DNA of 64,000 nucleotides, from the NCBI RefSeq assembly GCF_020523965.1, contig NZ_JAJAPX010000002.1, positions 682,001-746,000 of the forward strand, written 5' to 3'. Shown piece by piece: positions 47,199 through 55,646 of the stretch. A program made the translations under genes and the position numbers. This DNA is from Neotamlana sargassicola. GTDB lineage: Bacteria; Bacteroidota; Bacteroidia; Flavobacteriales; Flavobacteriaceae. The notes under the pieces are model-generated. The model searched no databases, had not been told where the DNA came from, and saw only the letters and a program-made list of their open reading frames with translations. Every line of letters starts with the position of its first letter. Position 1 is the first letter of the stretch.

Positions 47199-47342
47199 TT
47201 AATGCTTATGTTGTTGCTTTTTTATTGTGGCTTCATTTATATCAAAATCATTTGTATTTTGATTTATGTTTCCCGAAGGATTTGTTGGATTACTTTGTTC
47301 TTTGGTTGTTTTAAATTTTCTTTTGTCTTCAATAATTCCCAT
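47199..47342 (-). CDS. Small hypothetical protein, 47 residues
   Basis: An ATG-started ORF shorter than common calling limits. It encodes a polar protein that starts MGIIEDKRKFKTTKEQ and ends TIKKQQHKH, without signal or membrane segments. It fills an otherwise empty gap and is followed by a strong hairpin terminator in the right orientation, which suggests a real transcript end. No family is recognised; coding status uncertain. Confidence 0.42.
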   Translation of the reverse strand: MGIIEDKRKFKTTKEQSNPTNPSGNINQNTNDFDINEATIKKQQHKH

Positions 47343-47439
47343 ATCATTTAAATTTTAATGTTCATTCTTAATATATGAATTGAACAGAGGAAATTCTATT
47401 AAATAGTTATTAAAATATTGATAATAAGTGTTAAATCCT

Positions 47440-48171
47440 TTATTTAACCAAATAAGTAAGCTTCATTGTAATAGAAGCTGTTTTTTCTTTTGATGATGTG
47501 TTGTAAGCACCGCCCCAAGAATAGTCTTCGTTTGAGTTTTGACCCGTAATTTGAAAAATACCCATTTGTGCAGTTTGTAACTCGCCAAGAATAGCTCCAG
47601 AATTTTCGGCAATACTTTTTGCACGTAAATGTGCATTATCTGTTGCTTGAGCTATCATTTCAATTTTTAAATCTTCTAATTTTGTATAATAATAGCGCGG
47701 CGGGTTGGAATATAATTGAATGCCTTTGTTTAATAATTCGGTAACTTCGCGCGATATTTTCTCAACCTTTTCAACATCGTTAGAATTTATTTGAACCGTT
47801 TGGCTTAAGGTATAACCTGTAAAATCCTGTCCTAAATATTTTCCATCTGTAGAATAATTTGGGCTAAAGTTCTTATTGGTTTCAACAGCATTAAAAACAA
47901 TAATATCGTCGCTTAATCCTTTTGCTTTAAAGTAAGTTAAAATGGATTCTTTATCTCTTTTTAAATCGGAATACGCTTGCTTTAAATCGGAGTTGACCTG
48001 AGAAAATTTAGCTTCCCAAACAATTAAATCTGAAGTAAAATTTGTTTTTCCTAAACCAGTTACCGCAATGGTTCCTGTTTTTTTATTACGATTAATAACC
48101 GCGTTTCCTAAAATTACAGAAGCTATAACGATAGCAATGGCAAATACAATGGCACTTATGTTTTTTTTCAT
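47440..48171 (-). CDS. SIMPL (DUF541) family protein
   Basis: A 243-residue protein with an N-terminal membrane anchor (AIVFAIAIVIASVILGNAVI) and a SIMPL domain: TIAVTGLGKTNFTSDLIVWEAKFSQ, a helical middle with ILTYFKAKGL, and ATDNAHLRAKSIAENSGAILGELQTAQMG. Members face the periplasm or cell surface; function unclear. It is 34 bp downstream of the NDH-2 gene on the same strand. Confidence 0.85.
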   Translation of the reverse strand: MKKNISAIVFAIAIVIASVILGNAVINRNKKTGTIAVTGLGKTNFTSDLIVWEAKFSQVNSDLKQAYSDLKRDKESILTYFKAKGLSDDIIVFNAVETNKNFSPNYSTDGKYLGQDFTGYTLSQTVQINSNDVEKVEKISREVTELLNKGIQLYSNPPRYYYTKLEDLKIEMIAQATDNAHLRAKSIAENSGAILGELQTAQMGIFQITGQNSNEDYSWGGAYNTSSKEKTASITMKLTYLVK

Positions 48172-48205
48172 GATGATGTTGTTTAAGAAATTAACTGGAT
48201 AAATC

Positions 48206-49480
48206 TTATTTTATTTTAACTCGATTAGCAACAGGCTTCATTAAAATACGAAGTGTACTATCGTTATTAAAGTAACTAATCATCCAATTCATAAAAATCA
48301 AAAGTTTATTTTTTACACTTAAAATTAGCATTAAGTGAATAAACATCCATGTAAACCAAGCCAATCTCCCTTGGAAGCTAAATTTAGGCAAATCTACCAC
48401 GGCTTTTCGTTTTCCAATAGTAGCCATGGAACCTTTATCGGTATACTCAAACTCCTTTAAAGGTTTGTTTTTAGCTTCATTTATTAAGTTTTTAGCTAAT
48501 AAAGCAGCTTGTTGTATGGCAACGCTAGCTACTTGTGGGTGTCCTTTTGGGAATGCTTGTGTTTCCATATATGCAATATCGCCTAGAGCATAAATATTTT
48601 TAATAGCTTTTGTTTTATTAAACCTATCAACTACCAATCGGTTGCCACGGGTAAAAATGTCTTCGTGCAAACCTTGAATTTTATTTCCGGTTACACCGGC
48701 TGCCCAAATTACGTTTTTAGAGGTAATGTGTTCTCCAGTATTTAAAGTTACCATTTCACCATCGTAATCCTTAACAAATGTATTTGTTTTTACCACAACA
48801 CCTAAATCTTCAAGATACTCTTGCGATTTGGTTTGCGAACCTTTACTCATTGGGCTTAAGGTGTTTGGAGAGCCTTCTAATAGGTAAATGGTTAGTTTTG
48901 AGAAATCTTTGTCTGGATAATCTTTGGGTAAAATGTGTTTTTTCATTTCGGCCAATGCACCAGCAAGTTCTACTCCTGTAGGGCCACCACCAACAATTAC
49001 AAAGTTTAGTAAGGTTTGTAATTCGGTTTCGTTTTTTGTGTTTAATGCATCTTCAAAGGTTTGTAAAATTCTATTTCTAAGCTGAATGGCTTCAGGAATA
49101 GTTTTCATTGGGTATGCATAATCAGCAAGATTAGCATTGTTAAAATAGTTTGTTGTGCACCCAATGGCAATAATTAAATGATCGTATTCAAATGTACCAA
49201 TTGGTGTAGAAATATAATTTTCTTCGGTGTTTATTTCTTCAACTTTAGTAATTCTAATTTTTACATTTTTGGCTTTTTGAAACACTTTTCGCAACGGAAA
49301 AGAAATACTAGCAGGCTCTAATCGCGCCGTAGCCACTTGGTACATTAACGGTTGAAATTGATGATAGTTATGCTTATCTATTAATAAAACCTCGAAAGCA
49401 GGATTGTTTATTAAATCTTGAGCAACTCGTAAGCCGGCAAAACCTGCGCCTACCACTATTACTTTTTGTTTTTGTACCAT
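48206..49480 (-). CDS. ndh: NADH dehydrogenase, type 2 (NAD(P)/FAD-dependent)
   Basis: A 424-residue flavoprotein that passes electrons from NADH to quinone without pumping protons. It has the FAD motif VVGAGFAGLRVAQDL, a second nucleotide-binding motif VIVGGGPTGVELAGALAEM, NVIWAAGVTGNKI and YALGDIAYMETQAFPKGHPQVASVAIQQA. The C-terminus has a hydrophobic helix (AWFTWMFIHLMLILSVKNKLL) that anchors it to the membrane. It begins 12 bp after trpA and may be read from the trp transcript. Confidence 0.9.
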   Translation of the reverse strand: MVQKQKVIVVGAGFAGLRVAQDLINNPAFEVLLIDKHNYHQFQPLMYQVATARLEPASISFPLRKVFQKAKNVKIRITKVEEINTEENYISTPIGTFEYDHLIIAIGCTTNYFNNANLADYAYPMKTIPEAIQLRNRILQTFEDALNTKNETELQTLLNFVIVGGGPTGVELAGALAEMKKHILPKDYPDKDFSKLTIYLLEGSPNTLSPMSKGSQTKSQEYLEDLGVVVKTNTFVKDYDGEMVTLNTGEHITSKNVIWAAGVTGNKIQGLHEDIFTRGNRLVVDRFNKTKAIKNIYALGDIAYMETQAFPKGHPQVASVAIQQAALLAKNLINEAKNKPLKEFEYTDKGSMATIGKRKAVVDLPKFSFQGRLAWFTWMFIHLMLILSVKNKLLIFMNWMISYFNNDSTLRILMKPVANRVKIK

Positions 49481-49492
49481 GATGTGTTGTGT

Positions 49493-50257
49493 TTAACTTA
49501 AAATTGAAGAAACAAACGTATCTATTTCTTTTGCATTTTTTGCGGTTAAATGTTTTACAAAAGCGCTACCTATAATGGCGCCTTTTGCATATTTTGTTGC
49601 CGCTGTAAAGGTGGCGTTGTTACTAATACCAAAACCAACTATTTGCGGGTTTTTTAAGTTTAAACTGTTTATACGCTCAAAATATGCGGTTTGCTCGTCA
49701 CCAAAACCAGATTTTGCACCTGTTGTACTAGCGCTACTAACCATGTAAATAAAACCGTTTGATACGGAATCTATATAACGAATGCGATCATCGCTAGTTT
49801 GTGGTGTTATTAAAAATACGTTCGATAAACCATATTTCTCGAATGTAGATTGATATTTTTCATGGTAAACATCTACCGGTAGATCCGGAATTATGAGTCC
49901 GTCGATGCCTATTTCTTGACATTTTTTACAAAAAGCTTCAACACCATATTGAAACATAGGGTTAAAATACCCCATAATTATTAACGGAATATTTACCGTT
50001 TTTCGGATGTCTTTAAGTTGATTAAAAAGCACCTCGGTGGTCATGCCATTTTTTAAGGCTTGCGTTGAGCTATCTTGAATGGTTGGTCCATCGGCTAGAG
50101 GATCGCTAAACGGAAGACCAATTTCAATCATATCGACACCATTTTTTTCAAGATCTTGTATTATTGAAACTGTATCGTTAAGGCTTGGATATCCTGCCGT
50201 AAAGTATATGGATAGTAACTTTTTGTTTTCTTTTAGTTTTTGATTTATTCTGTTCAT
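49493..50257 (-). CDS. trpA: Tryptophan synthase alpha chain
   Basis: Cleaves indole-3-glycerol phosphate to indole and glyceraldehyde 3-phosphate. 254 residues; the catalytic Glu/Asp are in MIEIGLPFSDPLADGPTIQDS and GLIIPDLPVDVYHEKY. Last gene of the trp operon. It is separated from trpB by the GIY-YIG gene and two palindromes, which is unusual because trpB and trpA are normally adjacent. Confidence 0.95.
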   Translation of the reverse strand: MNRINQKLKENKKLLSIYFTAGYPSLNDTVSIIQDLEKNGVDMIEIGLPFSDPLADGPTIQDSSTQALKNGMTTEVLFNQLKDIRKTVNIPLIIMGYFNPMFQYGVEAFCKKCQEIGIDGLIIPDLPVDVYHEKYQSTFEKYGLSNVFLITPQTSDDRIRYIDSVSNGFIYMVSSASTTGAKSGFGDEQTAYFERINSLNLKNPQIVGFGISNNATFTAATKYAKGAIIGSAFVKHLTAKNAKEIDTFVSSILS

Positions 50258-50276
50258 TGAAAATGAATAATTTTTT

Positions 50277-50296
50277 ATTCCCTCGAAAGAGGGAAT
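50277..50296. repeat. 20-bp palindrome, 3' side of the GIY-YIG gene
   Basis: Perfect 8-bp stem ATTCCCTC / GAGGGAAT around a GAAA tetraloop (plus strand), after a T-run and followed by CTATTTTAT. The GIY-YIG stop codon is 5 bp away. Confidence 0.75.
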
Positions 50297-50301
50297 CTAT
50301 T

Positions 50302-50586
50302 TTATATGTATTCTGAAAGATCTTTCCAATCGGGGTTTAAACTATTTATTAAACTTATTTTCCATGATCTGTTCCATTTTTTTATTTGTCGTTCTCGTTT
50401 TATTGAGTTGTTAACATACTTTGTAGTTTCAAAATAAACGAGTTTTGTTACGTTGTACTTTCCTGTAAAAGTTTTTGGACCATTAGTTTTGTGTTGTTTT
50501 AATCTCAATTTTAACTGCTTCGTTCGTCCTACATATAAAACCGTATGGTTTTTATTAGTTAAAATGTATACATAGTGAACATCCAT
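50302..50586 (-). CDS. Small GIY-YIG nuclease-domain protein
   Basis: A 94-residue protein consisting of one GIY-YIG domain: YVYILTNKN...VLYVGRT (the two Y-x-Y/Y-V-G strands), basic KLRLKQHK with the catalytic Arg region, and the Glu-bearing helix IKRERQIKKWNRSWK. This is the UvrC-N/YhbQ-like single-domain form. It lies inside the trp operon between trpB and trpA and is bracketed by inverted palindromes (50277-50296 and 50597-50616), which suggests an inserted cassette. Activity and target unknown. Confidence 0.88.
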   Translation of the reverse strand: MDVHYVYILTNKNHTVLYVGRTKQLKLRLKQHKTNGPKTFTGKYNVTKLVYFETTKYVNNSIKRERQIKKWNRSWKISLINSLNPDWKDLSEYI

Positions 50587-50596
50587 AGACTTTGAG

Positions 50597-50616
50597 ATTT
50601 CCGATTTCTCGGAAAT
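50597..50616. repeat. 20-bp palindrome, 5' side of the GIY-YIG gene
   Basis: Perfect 8-bp stem ATTTCCGA / TCGGAAAT with loop TTTC on the plus strand (GAAA on the minus strand), next to an A-run. It is the inverse orientation of the palindrome at 50277, so the pair forms inverted flanks of the GIY-YIG gene. Confidence 0.72.
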
Positions 50617-50629
50617 GAAAAAACACTAA

Positions 50630-52516
50630 TTATATTTTAAAATACTCAATATAATTATTCAAATCTTTATCGCCACGTCCCGATAAACTAACTACTACAA
50701 TGTCGTCTGGTTTGAACGTTTTTTGCTCGAAAATGGCCAAGGCGTGCGAACTCTCTATAGCTGGAATAATACCTTCTAATTTACAAAGTTCTAAACCGGC
50801 ATTCATGGCTTGGTCGTCGGTAATAGACATAAATTCTGCGCGTCCTGTTTTTGCTAAATGCGCGTGCATTGGGCCAACTCCAGGATAATCTAAGCCTGCT
50901 GAAATAGAGTAGGGCTCTGTTATTTGTCCGTCGTTAGTTTGCATTAACAACGTTTTACAGCCGTGAATAATACCTTCTTTTCCTAATACCGATGTGGCTG
51001 CACTTTCGCCAGAATCTACGCCTAAACCAGCAGCTTCAACAGCTATAATTTTTACATCTTCGTCGTGTAAATAGTGGTAATAGGTTCCTGCTGCATTACT
51101 TCCTCCGCCAATACATGCCACAACATAATCTGGGTTTTCTTTGTTTTCGTGCTCTAATAATTGCCATTTAATTTCTTCTGAAATCACAGCTTGAAAACGG
51201 GTGACCATATCTGGATATGGATGCGGACCAATAGCAGAACCAATAATGTAATGCGTATCTACGGGATTGTTAATCCAATCGCGAATGGCTTCGTTAGTGG
51301 CATCTTTTAAAGTACGACTTCCTGATTTTGCCGGAACTACTGTCGCGCCAAGCATTTTCATACGGGCAACGTTTGGAGCTTGTCGTGCAATGTCAATTTC
51401 GCCCATATACACAATACATTCTAAGCCCATTAATGCACAAACGGTGGCAGTTGCAACACCGTGTTGGCCTGCACCAGTTTCGGCAATTATGCGGTGTTTA
51501 CCTAAGCGTTTTGCCATTAAAATTTGACCAATAGTATTGTTTATTTTATGTGCGCCGGTATGATTTAAATCCTCGCGTTTTAAATAAATTTTGGTGTTGT
51601 ATTTTTCTGAAAGGCGTTTTGCAAAGTATAATGGCGATGGGCGCCCAACATAATCTTTTAAAAGCTGATTGAATTCTTCTTTAAATGAAGGTTCGCTCAT
51701 AACTTCTAAATATTTTTGGCGTAACTCCTCGACGTTTGGATAGAGCATTTCTGGAATGTATGCACCGCCAAATTCGCCGTAATAGCCTTTTTCATCTACA
51801 TTATATAAATTCATGTTTTTATTATTGAGATGGTTTTTGAATGCTTTTAAGGCCGAAACTTTTTTAAGTCCGGGTTCAATTTCAAATTTACTATTTATAT
51901 CGATAGCATAACAGTATTTTGATGCTTCGCTAGTTTTAAATTTATTGATTACATCTACATCGCTTAAGCCAATACCTCCGCTTAAAAAGAAGGGTTTTGT
52001 TGATGGGTAATTGTTTAACAAACTCCAATCGAACTTGTAACCATTACCTCCTGGAAGTTTGCCTTTGGTATCGAACAGAAAATAGTCGCAAACCACTTCG
52101 TAAGGCTCTAATTGATTAAAATTGAAGCTTTCGTTTACAGAAAACACTTTTATAATTTCTACTTTATTTTTTGTAAAAAGTTTTGTCGATTTTAAAATAC
52201 TGCAATAATATGGCGATTCGTGACCGTGAAGTTGTACGGCTTGCAAGTTGTAATCGGTTACAGTTTTAATAATGGTGCTAATTTCGGCATTTACAAAAAC
52301 TCCAGTTTTTTTTATGGTTTCTGGTACATTTGTAATGGTTTTAGCATCGTAATTTCTAGGTGTTTTATCGTAAAATATAAAGCCAAGATAATCGGGTTGA
52401 AGCGAAGCGACTTGCTCGATATTATCTTGGTATTTCATACCACAGATTTTAAGCTTAATAGCAGCGCTATCAGTTTGTTCTGTAGCTTGTTGTGTTATGT
52501 TTGAAGTGTCTTTCAT
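50630..52516 (-). CDS. trpFB: Fused phosphoribosylanthranilate isomerase - tryptophan synthase beta chain (TrpF-TrpB)
   Basis: One 628-residue frame. Residues 20-230 are Trp[30 protein letters not shown] and [12 protein letters not shown]. Residues 235-628 are a complete TrpB, including its own initiator-like Met at 235 (codon 51814-51812), the PLP lysine K324 in [14 protein letters not shown], and [12 protein letters not shown]. The linker is only NNKN. TrpF isomerises phosphoribosylanthranilate; TrpB makes tryptophan from indole and serine. TrpB could also start internally from Met235. A sequencing error that removes a stop between the genes is the alternative. Confidence 0.9.
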   Translation of the reverse strand: MKDTSNITQQATEQTDSAAIKLKICGMKYQDNIEQVASLQPDYLGFIFYDKTPRNYDAKTITNVPETIKKTGVFVNAEISTIIKTVTDYNLQAVQLHGHESPYYCSILKSTKLFTKNKVEIIKVFSVNESFNFNQLEPYEVVCDYFLFDTKGKLPGGNGYKFDWSLLNNYPSTKPFFLSGGIGLSDVDVINKFKTSEASKYCYAIDINSKFEIEPGLKKVSALKAFKNHLNNKNMNLYNVDEKGYYGEFGGAYIPEMLYPNVEELRQKYLEVMSEPSFKEEFNQLLKDYVGRPSPLYFAKRLSEKYNTKIYLKREDLNHTGAHKINNTIGQILMAKRLGKHRIIAETGAGQHGVATATVCALMGLECIVYMGEIDIARQAPNVARMKMLGATVVPAKSGSRTLKDATNEAIRDWINNPVDTHYIIGSAIGPHPYPDMVTRFQAVISEEIKWQLLEHENKENPDYVVACIGGGSNAAGTYYHYLHDEDVKIIAVEAAGLGVDSGESAATSVLGKEGIIHGCKTLLMQTNDGQITEPYSISAGLDYPGVGPMHAHLAKTGRAEFMSITDDQAMNAGLELCKLEGIIPAIESSHALAIFEQKTFKPDDIVVVSLSGRGDKDLNNYIEYFKI

Positions 52517-52557
52517 TTTCTGTGTGTTGGAATATGAATTCTGATAATCTAGGTGAA

Positions 52558-53340
52558 TTAACTTAGGCTTTTAATAAATTCTGTTGCACTTGCACCAGGA
52601 TTATCGGTTTTCATAAAATTTTCTCCTATTAAAAAACCTTGGTAACCGTAGGGTTGTAATTCTTTAATAGCCTCAATATTGCTTATACCACTTTCTGATA
52701 CTTTTACAAAATCGTCTGGAATTATTTTACTTAATGCTTTGCTGGTGTTTAGGCTAACATCGAACGTTTTTAAATTTCGGTTATTAACGCCTAACATATC
52801 TAAACTTGGCATTATGGATTTGTGTAATTCTTCTTCGTTATGAACTTCTAAAAGCACATCTAATTTTAAACTTTTTGCTAATTCTGAAAATTGCTTGATT
52901 TCGTCTCTGGTTAAAATAGCCGCAATGAGTAAAATAACATCGGCGCCGTATGCTTTGGCTTCAAGAATTTGATATTCATCAATAATGAATTCCTTGCGTA
53001 ATAGCGGTAAATTGCAACTGGCTCTTGCCGTTAATAAATCGTCTAGAGAACCACCAAAATATTTTCCATCTGTTAAAACCGACATACCACAAACGCCTGC
53101 TTTTTCGTAACCTGTGGCTACATCTTGAACATTTAAACCGTTATTTATAACAGATTTTGAAGGCGAACGTCGTTTATGCTCGGCGATTATTCCTGATTTA
53201 CTATTTTTTAAATTTTGAGCCAAAGAAGTGGTTGCTCTTGTAAATAAAACAGATTGTTCTAGTTGTGAGATAGGGATTAAGGATTTTCTTAAATCTACTT
53301 CTTTGCGTTTATCTATTACTATTTTGTCTAAAATATTCAT
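52558..53340 (-). CDS. trpC: Indole-3-glycerol phosphate synthase
   Basis: Closes the indole ring in tryptophan synthesis. 260 residues from the ATG at 53340 ([16 protein letters not shown]), with [41 protein letters not shown] and [14 protein letters not shown]. The open frame runs 20 codons further upstream (to 53400), but those codons belong to repeat element A, which also encodes the same short peptide in its copy B, so the internal ATG is preferred. Confidence 0.94.
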   Translation of the reverse strand: MNILDKIVIDKRKEVDLRKSLIPISQLEQSVLFTRATTSLAQNLKNSKSGIIAEHKRRSPSKSVINNGLNVQDVATGYEKAGVCGMSVLTDGKYFGGSLDDLLTARASCNLPLLRKEFIIDEYQILEAKAYGADVILLIAAILTRDEIKQFSELAKSLKLDVLLEVHNEEELHKSIMPSLDMLGVNNRNLKTFDVSLNTSKALSKIIPDDFVKVSESGISNIEAIKELQPYGYQGFLIGENFMKTDNPGASATEFIKSLS

Positions 53341-53358
53341 TTTATTTTTTATTAGTAA

Positions 53359-53552
53359 TTCATTTTTTGCTTGTCCAAAAAACGAATCAAAAAAGGACAT
53401 TCAAGTTGAGGAATTTTTTCTTCAGATTTAATTCTGAAGAAAAACCGATTTGAAAACTCCGCGTCGAACTGCGTTCTCCTGATTTCGGAGCTTTTCTTCA
53501 TCTATTCTGCACCTTGACGATCAATTCTACGAATTGAAAAGGGACTTGAATT
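53359..53552. repeat. Element A: 194-bp foldable repeat in the trpD-trpC gap
   Basis: Shares all but about six bases with element B (54725-54918), and is of the same length. It holds TGTCC/GGACA (53372-53376 with 53395-53399), an outer pair ATTCAAGT/ACTTGAAT (53399-53406, 53544-53551) and several inner hairpins. The 20-mer TTCTAAAATTTTAATCTTTC follows at 53566-53585. With it the 344-bp gap between trpD and trpC is fully explained by repeats. Confidence 0.85.
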
Positions 53553-53582
53553 ATTTCTTGTTCTATTCTAAAATTTTAATCT

Positions 53583-53673
53583 TTCTAACTTCTAACTTCT
53601 AACTTCTAACTTCTAACTTCTAACTTCTAACTTCTAACTTCTAACTTCTAACTTCTAACTTCTAACTTCTAAC
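53583..53673. repeat. Heptanucleotide array, 13 x TTCTAAC
   Basis: Thirteen perfect copies of TTCTAAC in a row, ending 11 bp before the trpD stop codon. It directly follows the 20-mer shared by all three trp gaps. On the transcribed (minus) strand the unit reads GTTAGAA. Confidence 0.95.
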
Positions 53674-53684
53674 TTCAACTAAAT

Positions 53685-54677
53685 CTATTTACTCAATTCA
53701 ATTAATTTATCTAAACTTTGTTTTGCTTTACCAGAAAAAAGCGATTCTTTGGCTAGTTCAAAACCGGCTTTATGTGTAATTTGTTTACTTGTTGCGATGG
53801 CTAATCCTGCATTGGCACAAACCACATTGTTTTGCGCTTCGGTACCTTTTGCTGAAATAATATCGACAAATATGTTTGCAGCATCGGCAATGGTATCGCC
53901 ACCATAAATGGCTTCTTGCTTTATGGTTTTAAGCCCTAATTGTTCTGGTGAAAAAATTGTTTCTGAATGATTGGAAACTATTTTAGCTTTTCCTGTTAGC
54001 GATATTTCATCATAGCCATCAAGAGCAAAAACGATATTGTAATTTTTATCGGTATTTTGATATAAGAAGCTATACAAACGCAACACTTCTAAATTAAAAA
54101 CACCTAATAATTGATTTTTTGGAAATGATGGATTTACCATTGGCCCTAACATGTTAAAAAATGTTTTTACACCTAGTTGTTTTCTAATTGGTGCTACATT
54201 TTTCATGGCAGGGTGGAAGAGTGGTGCATGTAAAATACATATTCCGGCTTGGTCTACGCAGCGTTTTAAAAAATCTTCGTTGTTTGAAAATTTAACACCC
54301 AAATGCTCCATAACATTTGATGAGCCCGATGTTGATGACACGCCGTAATTACCATGCTTTGAAACCTGAACACCAGCACCTGCTGTTATAAAAGATGATA
54401 AAGTTGAAATGTTAAATGTGTTTTTACCATCGCCACCAGTTCCTACAATATCAATGGTATTAAACTCACTTAAATCGATAGGAATGCAAAGTTCTAAAAG
54501 CGCATCTCTAAAGCCTTGCAACTCATTTAAAGTAATGCTTCGCATCATAAAAACCGATAAGAAACATGCAATTTGGCTAGGGTTGTACATATCGTTGGAT
54601 ATGTTTACAATAATTTGTTTTGCCTCTTGTGTGGTGAGGGTTTCGTGGTTTATTAGTCTGTTTAGTATGTCTTTCAT
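53685..54677 (-). CDS. trpD: Anthranilate phosphoribosyltransferase
   Basis: Couples anthranilate to PRPP. 330 residues, the stand-alone form. Seen: IVGTGGDGKNTFNIST (PRPP site), KHGNYGVSSTSGSSNVMEHLG, APLFHPAMKNVAPIRKQLG and FNMLGPMVNP. Flanked on both sides by repeat elements A and B. Confidence 0.95.
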   Translation of the reverse strand: MKDILNRLINHETLTTQEAKQIIVNISNDMYNPSQIACFLSVFMMRSITLNELQGFRDALLELCIPIDLSEFNTIDIVGTGGDGKNTFNISTLSSFITAGAGVQVSKHGNYGVSSTSGSSNVMEHLGVKFSNNEDFLKRCVDQAGICILHAPLFHPAMKNVAPIRKQLGVKTFFNMLGPMVNPSFPKNQLLGVFNLEVLRLYSFLYQNTDKNYNIVFALDGYDEISLTGKAKIVSNHSETIFSPEQLGLKTIKQEAIYGGDTIADAANIFVDIISAKGTEAQNNVVCANAGLAIATSKQITHKAGFELAKESLFSGKAKQSLDKLIELSK

Positions 54678-54692
54678 TAATTGTTCTTTTTT

Positions 54693-54712
54693 ATTTCCGC
54701 GAAAGCGGAAAT
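54693..54712. repeat. Solo 20-bp palindrome upstream of trpD
   Basis: Perfect 8-bp stem ATTTCCGC / GCGGAAAT around GAAA, after a T-run and followed by CTATTTTAT, exactly like the palindrome at the 3' side of the GIY-YIG gene, but with no gene beside it. Confidence 0.75.
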
Positions 54713-54724
54713 CTATTTTATTTA

Positions 54725-54918
54725 TTCATTTTTTGCTTGTCCAAAAAACGAATCAAAAAAGGACATTCAAGTCGAGGAATTTTTTCTGCAGATTTATGTC
54801 TGAAGAAAAACCGATTTGAAAACTCCGCGTCGAACTGCGTTCTCCTGATTTCGGAGCTTTTCTGCATCTATTCTGCGCCTTGACGATCAATTCTACGAAT
54901 TGAAAAGGGACTTGAATT
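54725..54918. repeat. Element B: 194-bp foldable repeat in the trpG-trpD gap
   Basis: Near-identical partner of element A, in the same orientation relative to the operon. On the minus strand it encodes the short peptide MSFFDSFFGQAKNE and then a stop, as element A does without the stop. The common 20-mer follows at 54953-54972. Confidence 0.85.
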
Positions 54919-54969
54919 TTTTCAATTTTTGTTTCTTTTATTTCTTGTTCTATTCTAAAATTTTAATCT

Positions 54970-55018
54970 TTCAAACTTCAAACTTCAAACTTCAAACTTC
55001 AAACTTCCATCTTCCATC
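54970..55018. repeat. Heptanucleotide array, 5 x TTCAAAC and 2 x TTCCATC
   Basis: Seven heptads in one register, all starting with TTC, running up to the trpG stop codon. It has the same position relative to the common 20-mer as the TTCTAAC array in the next gap. Confidence 0.9.
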
Positions 55019-55020
55019 TT

Positions 55021-55587
55021 CTAATGATTCACCCAGTTTTCTAATATTTTTTTTCCGTCTGGTGTTAAAACCGATTCGGGGTGGTATTGCACACCGCGAA
55101 CATCGAACGTTTTATGGCGTAAAGACATGATTTGTCCGTTTTCATCAAACGATGTTGCTTCTAAACTTTCTGGTAAATTAGCATTTACAACCCATGAGTG
55201 GTAACGGCCAACTTCAATGTTTTTATTTAAACCTTCAAAAATATATTCATCATCAACGCTTAAAGTTACGTTGGTTGCCACGCCATGGTAAACATCGTCT
55301 AAATTTTCTAAAGAACCTCCAAATACTTCACCAATAGCTTGTTGCCCTAAACACACACCAAAAATACTTTTTGTTGCTGCATATTTTTCAATAATAGCTT
55401 TTAAAAGGCCTGCTTCGTCTGGAATTCCTGGTCCTGGAGATAAAACAATTTTATCGAATGGTTCAACATCTTCTAATTGTAATTTATCGTTTCTAACTAC
55501 AGTAACTTCGCAGTTTAAATCTTCTAAATAATGTACAAGATTGTATGTGAAACTGTCGTAATTGTCTATAACTAATATTTTTTTCAT
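55021..55587 (-). CDS. trpG: Anthranilate synthase component II (glutamine amidotransferase)
   Basis: Supplies ammonia from glutamine to TrpE. 188 residues, class I amidotransferase: LVIDNYDSFTYNLVHYL, LSPGPGIPDEAG, nucleophile C79 in GVCLGQQAIGEVFGG, and the His-Glu pair in VQYHPESVLTP. In other bacteria the same subunit can also serve p-aminobenzoate synthase. Position 2 of the operon, after trpE. Confidence 0.93.
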   Translation of the reverse strand: MKKILVIDNYDSFTYNLVHYLEDLNCEVTVVRNDKLQLEDVEPFDKIVLSPGPGIPDEAGLLKAIIEKYAATKSIFGVCLGQQAIGEVFGGSLENLDDVYHGVATNVTLSVDDEYIFEGLNKNIEVGRYHSWVVNANLPESLEATSFDENGQIMSLRHKTFDVRGVQYHPESVLTPDGKKILENWVNH

Positions 55588-55596
55588 AGTTGTTAC

Positions 55597-55612
55597 CCTG
55601 AACCTGTTCAGG
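55597..55612. repeat. Short palindrome CCTGAAC-CT-GTTCAGG
   Basis: A 7-bp perfect stem with a 2-nt spacer, just upstream of trpG. It resembles the CCTGAA...TTCAGG dispersed palindromes seen between genes of Flavobacteriaceae. Confidence 0.5.
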
Positions 55613-55646
55613 ATCTTTTTTAAATTATCTTTTATAAATTCAAATG

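Noticed and set aside
54900-55130. Plus-strand 76-codon ORF over the TTCAAAC array
   Set aside because: Its middle is translated repeat and its end is antisense to trpG.
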